DNA from: CAYQZD01 sp964421875 | GTDB lineage: Bacteria; Electryoneota; Tariuqbacteria; Tariuqbacterales; Tariuqbacteraceae | DNA: 9,313 bases | Direction: 5' to 3' | NCBI GenBank assembly: GCA_964421875.1 | Contig: CAYQZD010000137.1 | Location: 1-9,313, forward strand | Part shown: positions 5,738 to 9,313 of the stretch, piece by piece | Layout: every line of letters starts with the position of its first letter | How positions within the stretch are numbered: position 1 is the stretch's first letter | The notes under the pieces: model-generated | Told to the model about the DNA's origin: nothing | Databases searched by the model: none | Seen by the model: the letters and a program-made list of their open reading frames with translations, nothing else | Translations under genes and position numbers: made by a program

Positions 5738-5978
5738 AGTAATGTGAAACTGGCAGTCTACAACATCGCCGGGCGGGAAGTTGTGCGTCTGATAGATGGA
5801 TACTACCCCGCGGGGATGCACCAGGTGGAATGGGATGCTTCGGGGATAGTGAGCGGGGTGTATTTTGCGAGGTTGGAGGCGGGGGATGCGGATATATCGG
5901 TTAAATTGTTACTGGTGAAATGAGTCTGTTATTTGACTGTTTAATAAGTATTTTCGGTAATCGCTCATCACTGAACTA

Positions 5979-6004
5979 CCAGACTTAATAATCTTATAGT
6001 CTGG
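5979..6004 (+). promoter_or_regulatory. Inverted repeat directly upstream of the ribosome binding site of the double beta-helix gene
   Basis: A perfect 7-bp stem CCAGACT (5979-5985)/AGTCTGG (5998-6004) with a 12-base AT-rich loop. Its 3' arm touches the AAGGGA ribosome binding site. It could be an operator or a leader hairpin that affects ribosome access. It has no T-tract, so it is not a clear terminator for the upstream gene. Confidence 0.4.
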
Positions 6005-6010
6005 AAGGGA
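6005..6010 (+). promoter_or_regulatory. Ribosome binding site, AAGGGA
   Basis: AAGGGA lies five bases before ATG 6016. It is the best Shine-Dalgarno-like site in the window and supports this start, which is followed at once by a signal peptide. Confidence 0.6.
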
Positions 6011-6015
6011 TTGCA

Positions 6016-9000
6016 ATGAAGCGGTCAATTTTCACTGCTGCCACGCTTATTCTATTACTCTATTCTCCGTATTCTGCCTTATCCCAGCCGATGTTCGGTA
6101 GTTATGATATCGGCGGCGGGACTAATGATTTCTCTACCATAATTCAAGCAATCGACACCTTAAATTCACGGAATATGGGAGGTCTGGTAAACTTCAATGT
6201 TTACACCGGCGTATATGAGGGACAGATAACGCTTCATTCGGATAGTATCCAGGGACTCAGCGCCGCTAACAGGCTTATTATCACGGCGGCAGCCGGAGAA
6301 TCCCCTCGAATAAAGTCTTACGACTATTATGTGCCTTCTCACTATGGTAATGGATTCAAGGTAATCGGAGCGGATTATATTACGATTTGCGGATTCGAAA
6401 TCGATTCGATTCAATACTCAGGTGTTTATATCAGCCAGGGGCCCGATAATGATTACTCCACGTATGTGGAAATTGAGAATAACTATATTCAGAATTGCGG
6501 TCTGAATGCTCGCGGATATTGTATTTATGCGGATTATACTTCCGATTGCAGTGTCAATGCTAATATACTCGACGGCGGTTATTATAATCTGAGGTGGCAG
6601 CATAGTTTCAATACTTTCGTTTATAATAATATGGCTTACAATGCGGAAACGACCGCATTCCAGTTTTCCACCGGTTCCGGGATACAATGTCTGTATAATT
6701 CGATATACCACAACGGTTCCTATGAGCTTATCGACGCCTACACCAATACAGGCTGCGAGATAAAATACAATATATTATATTCTGCGTCCAGCGATTCCGG
6801 CGAGTGCATAATCTACACTTCGGGCACGGCTTATAATATCTTCTCCGATTATAACTGTTTCTACAATCCATACGGAATCAGCATCGGTAGTTTAAACAGG
6901 ATAGTGTACTCAACACTGGAACAATGGCAGGCTGCGACAGGTTTTGACCAACACAGCGTCTGTGGTAATCCGCATTTCGTATGTGTTGCTAACGATTCTT
7001 TTGACCTGCATATCGTCGATACACTAATCTCGCCGGTCAACGGAATGGGGGATTATGTTCACAGAGTCCCTATGGACATCGATAACGACTTCCGCCATCC
7101 GGAATCTCCCGATATTGGCGCGGATGAATATACTATGACGCTCCCTCAGTACGGCGTCTCTATCCTCCCGGATTCTATGATAATCAGACAGAACGCCGGG
7201 CAGTATGCGGATTATCTTTTCTGCGTAACGAATAGCGGAACACGGAGAGATGTTTTTTCATTATCTGCGTCAGGTACCGCATGGCAGGTCGAAATACTGG
7301 ATTCCGCAGGAACTGCACCTATAACCTCCACTTCATTACTCGCATCCGAGGAAAGCCGTTATTGTATAGTGCGGCATCATATTCCGGCTGCGGTTCTGCC
7401 GAGTTCGGTCGAAATCGGTTATTTTAACGCGGTTTCAAGAAGGAATCCCTCGATTAGCGATACTGTAAGTTTCATAACCATAGTCTCATTCAACGGGAGC
7501 TATGACATCGGGGGTGGAGCCAACGATTTTCCCTCAATAGTAGCGGCTGTGAACGGATTGAACCTTGCCGGGATGGGAGGACCCGTGTCTTTCGATGTCT
7601 ATCCGGGGACTTACGACGGTCAGGTATCGATTCACCGCGATTCTCTCCGCGGAATAAGCGCTGTCAACCCGCTGGTTTTCAACGCTCTGCCGGAGAATTA
7701 CAATCCGGTGCGAGTAATTAACACTACAGGAACCGGTTCAACTTATGGCAACGGTTTCAGATTATTTGGCGTGGGGTATGTGACCATCAGGAATTTTGAG
7801 GTCGATTCCTGTGATAACAGCGGCTTTGCAATAGGGGGTGGTCAAACTGCCGACACCGTGCATCATTGCTTCATTCTAAACAATTACATTAAGAGCGCTT
7901 CGCCGGGTGATACGCGCTGCGGAATTTCTCTTTATAGAACCAATAGTATTATAATAAGCAGCAATGAGATGTACGGGACTGGTTGCGGTATTGGAAATGA
8001 AAGAGGTGTCCATAATCTATTTACAAACAATATGTTATACTTACATAGCAGAGGAATAGACGATTTTATAACCAATGGGAGCGAATACTACTTCAACTCC
8101 ATATTTTTAGAAGGTTCTGATGGAGTGTATTTCAATACTTCAACCGGCGCAGTTTTCAAAAACAACATTGTCTATATTCATGGCAGCTCTATTATCAGTT
8201 GCTGTCTCAATTTGGGAGTTCCACATATTTTTCAGTTTGATTCAGATTATAACAATCTCTACGCTCCGAATGCCTTTATATGTTTATGTTACGGTTTTCA
8301 CGAAACACTACTTGAATATCAGGAAGCCACTGGTTATGATTTAAACAGTATCAGCGCAGCTCCCGGGTTCTTAAGCACAACCTTTCCTTATGACCTGCAT
8401 ATATCGGGTTTTTCGCCCTGTATAAATGCCGGAACCTCAATCGCCGGCGTCGCCGTCGATTTTGACGGAGACCTGCGTAATCCTATCTCGCCTTGTATCG
8501 GATGCGATGAAATTCTGGGGATTGTAATTACTCTCAGTCTTCACAATCCGCCTATTATTATCCCCGCAGGCGGCGGATTAATACGGTTTGACGCGACCTT
8601 AATTAATATGTGGAATATTATCAACACCGTCGATGTTTGGTCAGATGTTACTTTGCCTAATAATCATATTATCGGTCCTCTGATACTGCGCAGGAACCTG
8701 ACTCTTCCGCCGCAGTCTCGCAGAACTCGAGAGCTGACCTTGCTCGTTCCAGGTTCTGCACCTGGGGGCGAGTTTAGCTATAACGCCTATGTCGGCGTTT
8801 ATCCTGATTCGATTTACAGCCAGGACAATTTCCCATTCGTGAAATTTTTCGACAGTGATTCATCCTCTGAAATCGAGGAATGGTCGGTTGAAGGTTGGAG
8901 CGATGATGGACCGGATAACGTTGATTCGCAATTACCACTGGTATTTGACCTGTCGCCCGCTTATCCCAATCCTTTCAATCACCGTACGATTGTTACGTTC

Positions 9001-9201
9001 ACATTGGAGAAGGAAGGATTCACTGAATTGACAGTTTACGACCTCACCGGTCGGGAAGTAACGGTATTAGCGGAGGGATATTATCCCGCAGGCGCGTTTC
9101 AAGTCGAATGGGACGCCTCGAAGGTGGCGAGCGGGGTGTATTTTGCGCTGTTGACAGCGGGGGAATATCAAGCGGTGAGGAAATTAATCTTGATAAAATG
9201 A
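6016..9201 (+). CDS. Secreted tandem beta-helix surface protein with sorting domain
   Basis: A 1061-residue exported protein. A signal peptide (MKRSIFTAAT, hydrophobic core, likely cleavage ALS-Q at 23/24) precedes two homologous modules at about 28-372 and 494-833. Both begin GSYDIGGG, continue with YGNGF and FE[IV]DS, carry LEQWQAATG or LEYQEATG, and close with DLHI plus a D-x-D-x-D-x-R segment (DIGADE in module 1, CIGCDE in module 2). The asparagine- and isoleucine-rich rungs suggest right-handed beta-helices, as in carbohydrate-binding or lyase-like surface proteins, but I see no catalytic motif. An Ig-like linker (about 377-490) separates the modules. The ~110-residue shared domain occupies about 836-945. 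The Por/T9SS-type sorting domain (973-1061) has YPNPFN, VYDLTGREV, VEWDAS, SGVYFALL and the KLILIK end. The protein is expected outside the cell or on the outer surface. Its codons are more AT-rich than those of mnmA. Its ligand is unknown. Confidence 0.9.
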   Translation: MKRSIFTAATLILLLYSPYSALSQPMFGSYDIGGGTNDFSTIIQAIDTLNSRNMGGLVNFNVYTGVYEGQITLHSDSIQGLSAANRLIITAAAGESPRIKSYDYYVPSHYGNGFKVIGADYITICGFEIDSIQYSGVYISQGPDNDYSTYVEIENNYIQNCGLNARGYCIYADYTSDCSVNANILDGGYYNLRWQHSFNTFVYNNMAYNAETTAFQFSTGSGIQCLYNSIYHNGSYELIDAYTNTGCEIKYNILYSASSDSGECIIYTSGTAYNIFSDYNCFYNPYGISIGSLNRIVYSTLEQWQAATGFDQHSVCGNPHFVCVANDSFDLHIVDTLISPVNGMGDYVHRVPMDIDNDFRHPESPDIGADEYTMTLPQYGVSILPDSMIIRQNAGQYADYLFCVTNSGTRRDVFSLSASGTAWQVEILDSAGTAPITSTSLLASEESRYCIVRHHIPAAVLPSSVEIGYFNAVSRRNPSISDTVSFITIVSFNGSYDIGGGANDFPSIVAAVNGLNLAGMGGPVSFDVYPGTYDGQVSIHRDSLRGISAVNPLVFNALPENYNPVRVINTTGTGSTYGNGFRLFGVGYVTIRNFEVDSCDNSGFAIGGGQTADTVHHCFILNNYIKSASPGDTRCGISLYRTNSIIISSNEMYGTGCGIGNERGVHNLFTNNMLYLHSRGIDDFITNGSEYYFNSIFLEGSDGVYFNTSTGAVFKNNIVYIHGSSIISCCLNLGVPHIFQFDSDYNNLYAPNAFICLCYGFHETLLEYQEATGYDLNSISAAPGFLSTTFPYDLHISGFSPCINAGTSIAGVAVDFDGDLRNPISPCIGCDEILGIVITLSLHNPPIIIPAGGGLIRFDATLINMWNIINTVDVWSDVTLPNNHIIGPLILRRNLTLPPQSRRTRELTLLVPGSAPGGEFSYNAYVGVYPDSIYSQDNFPFVKFFDSDSSSEIEEWSVEGWSDDGPDNVDSQLPLVFDLSPAYPNPFNHRTIVTFTLEKEGFTELTVYDLTGREVTVLAEGYYPAGAFQVEWDASKVASGVYFALLTAGEYQAVRKLILIK

Positions 9202-9313
9202 GATAAATGTGATGATACTCTTGATTTAATGATTCATAATGCTATCTTTATACTTCACAACACTACTGTCCCAACTTTTAGTCTAATAAAGACAATTGAT
9301 TAGGATTTATTGT
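9202..9313. other. AT-rich 3' flank
   Basis: 112 bases after the double beta-helix gene with no gene, repeat array or clear terminator hairpin visible before the window ends. Confidence 0.5.

Larger units (their letters stand above)
4121..5923 (+). pseudogene. Secreted parallel beta-helix protein with sorting domain, interrupted by one in-frame TGA
   Basis: The frame from ATG 4121 to TGA 5923 is open for 600 codons except codon 217 (TGA, 4769-4771). Both halves read coherently in the same frame, so no indel is involved. A signal peptide (MKTSTITLAI start, likely cleavage VSA-Q at 23/24) precedes a right-handed beta-helix with GGG-[VI] rungs at about 128, 153, 190, 222, 249 and 276 and N/C ladders. 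Next come a CIDAG-DIGC closing segment (326-368), the shared ~110-residue domain (377-485), and a sorting domain (SPNPFN 522-527, VEWDAS, SGVYFARL, ending KLLLVK at 600). The stop lies in a loop between rungs (NWCQGA-stop-STCGGGGI), so truncation would leave a 216-residue secreted fragment without an anchor. Options are a recent nonsense mutation, a sequencing error, or recoding. Downstream codons show no decay. Trp is encoded by TGG here and other genes end at TGA, so a general code change is unlikely. The start has a poor Shine-Dalgarno. Confidence 0.8.

Noticed and set aside
4976..5923. Separate gene starting at GTG 4976
   Set aside because: The frame is open from just after the TGA at 4769 with coherent beta-helix rungs before the GTG. 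There is no signal peptide, so it is the second half of one gene.
5933..5961. Promoter TTGACT-17-GGTAAT before the double beta-helix gene
   Set aside because: The -10 matches only four of six bases. It is possible but too weak to annotate.
5972..6000. Promoter with -10 TATAGT before the double beta-helix gene
   Set aside because: The -35 region is poor, and the start would fall on the ribosome binding site.

Overview
The window looks like chromosomal DNA from an uncultured bacterium of the FCB assemblage (Bacteroidota/Fibrobacterota/Cloacimonadota/Zixibacteria-like lineages). Evidence: two large secreted proteins end in a C-terminal sorting domain of the Por/T9SS type (SPNPFN or YPNPFN, a VYxxxGREV strand, a VEWDAS turn, SGVYFA, and a KLLLVK or KLILIK end). 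One also carries CIDAG, and the other DIGADE, signatures typical of these groups. Shine-Dalgarno sequences are mostly weak. The exact phylum cannot be fixed from this window.

Layout, all on the + strand. (1) Positions 3-1187: the 3' part of a VCBS/FG-GAP beta-propeller protein that ends in a ~110-residue domain and stops without a sorting domain. (2) Positions 1188-1664: 477 bases without a gene, built almost entirely of short repeats. These are three GTAG-headed REP-like hairpins, three copies of a 13-mer with 9-base units, one 10-base array, one 8-base array, and five arrays with unrelated units but a shared period of 7. (3) Positions 1665-3856: a two-gene unit, mnmA (tRNA 2-thiouridylase) and a GT4-type glycosyltransferase, joined by another 7-base array that supplies the last 12 codons and the stop of mnmA. 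(4) Positions 3857-4120: AT-rich spacer with a good sigma70-like promoter candidate. (5) Positions 4121-5923: a secreted beta-helix protein whose frame is open for 600 codons except for one in-frame TGA at 4769-4771. Two further 7-base arrays lie inside its coding sequence. (6) Positions 5924-6015: short spacer with a hairpin just before a ribosome binding site. (7) Positions 6016-9201: a 1061-residue secreted protein made of two tandem beta-helix modules, the same ~110-residue domain and a sorting domain. (8) Positions 9202-9313: AT-rich flank with nothing clear.

The three surface proteins have different N-terminal architectures (propeller, single helix, double helix) but share the same ~110-residue C-terminal domain, so they look like a family built by domain shuffling. 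mnmA and the glycosyltransferase lie between them with no obvious functional link. The most unusual signal is the set of fixed-period, variable-unit heptamer arrays, which crosses gene borders, changes a protein's end and occurs inside coding DNA.
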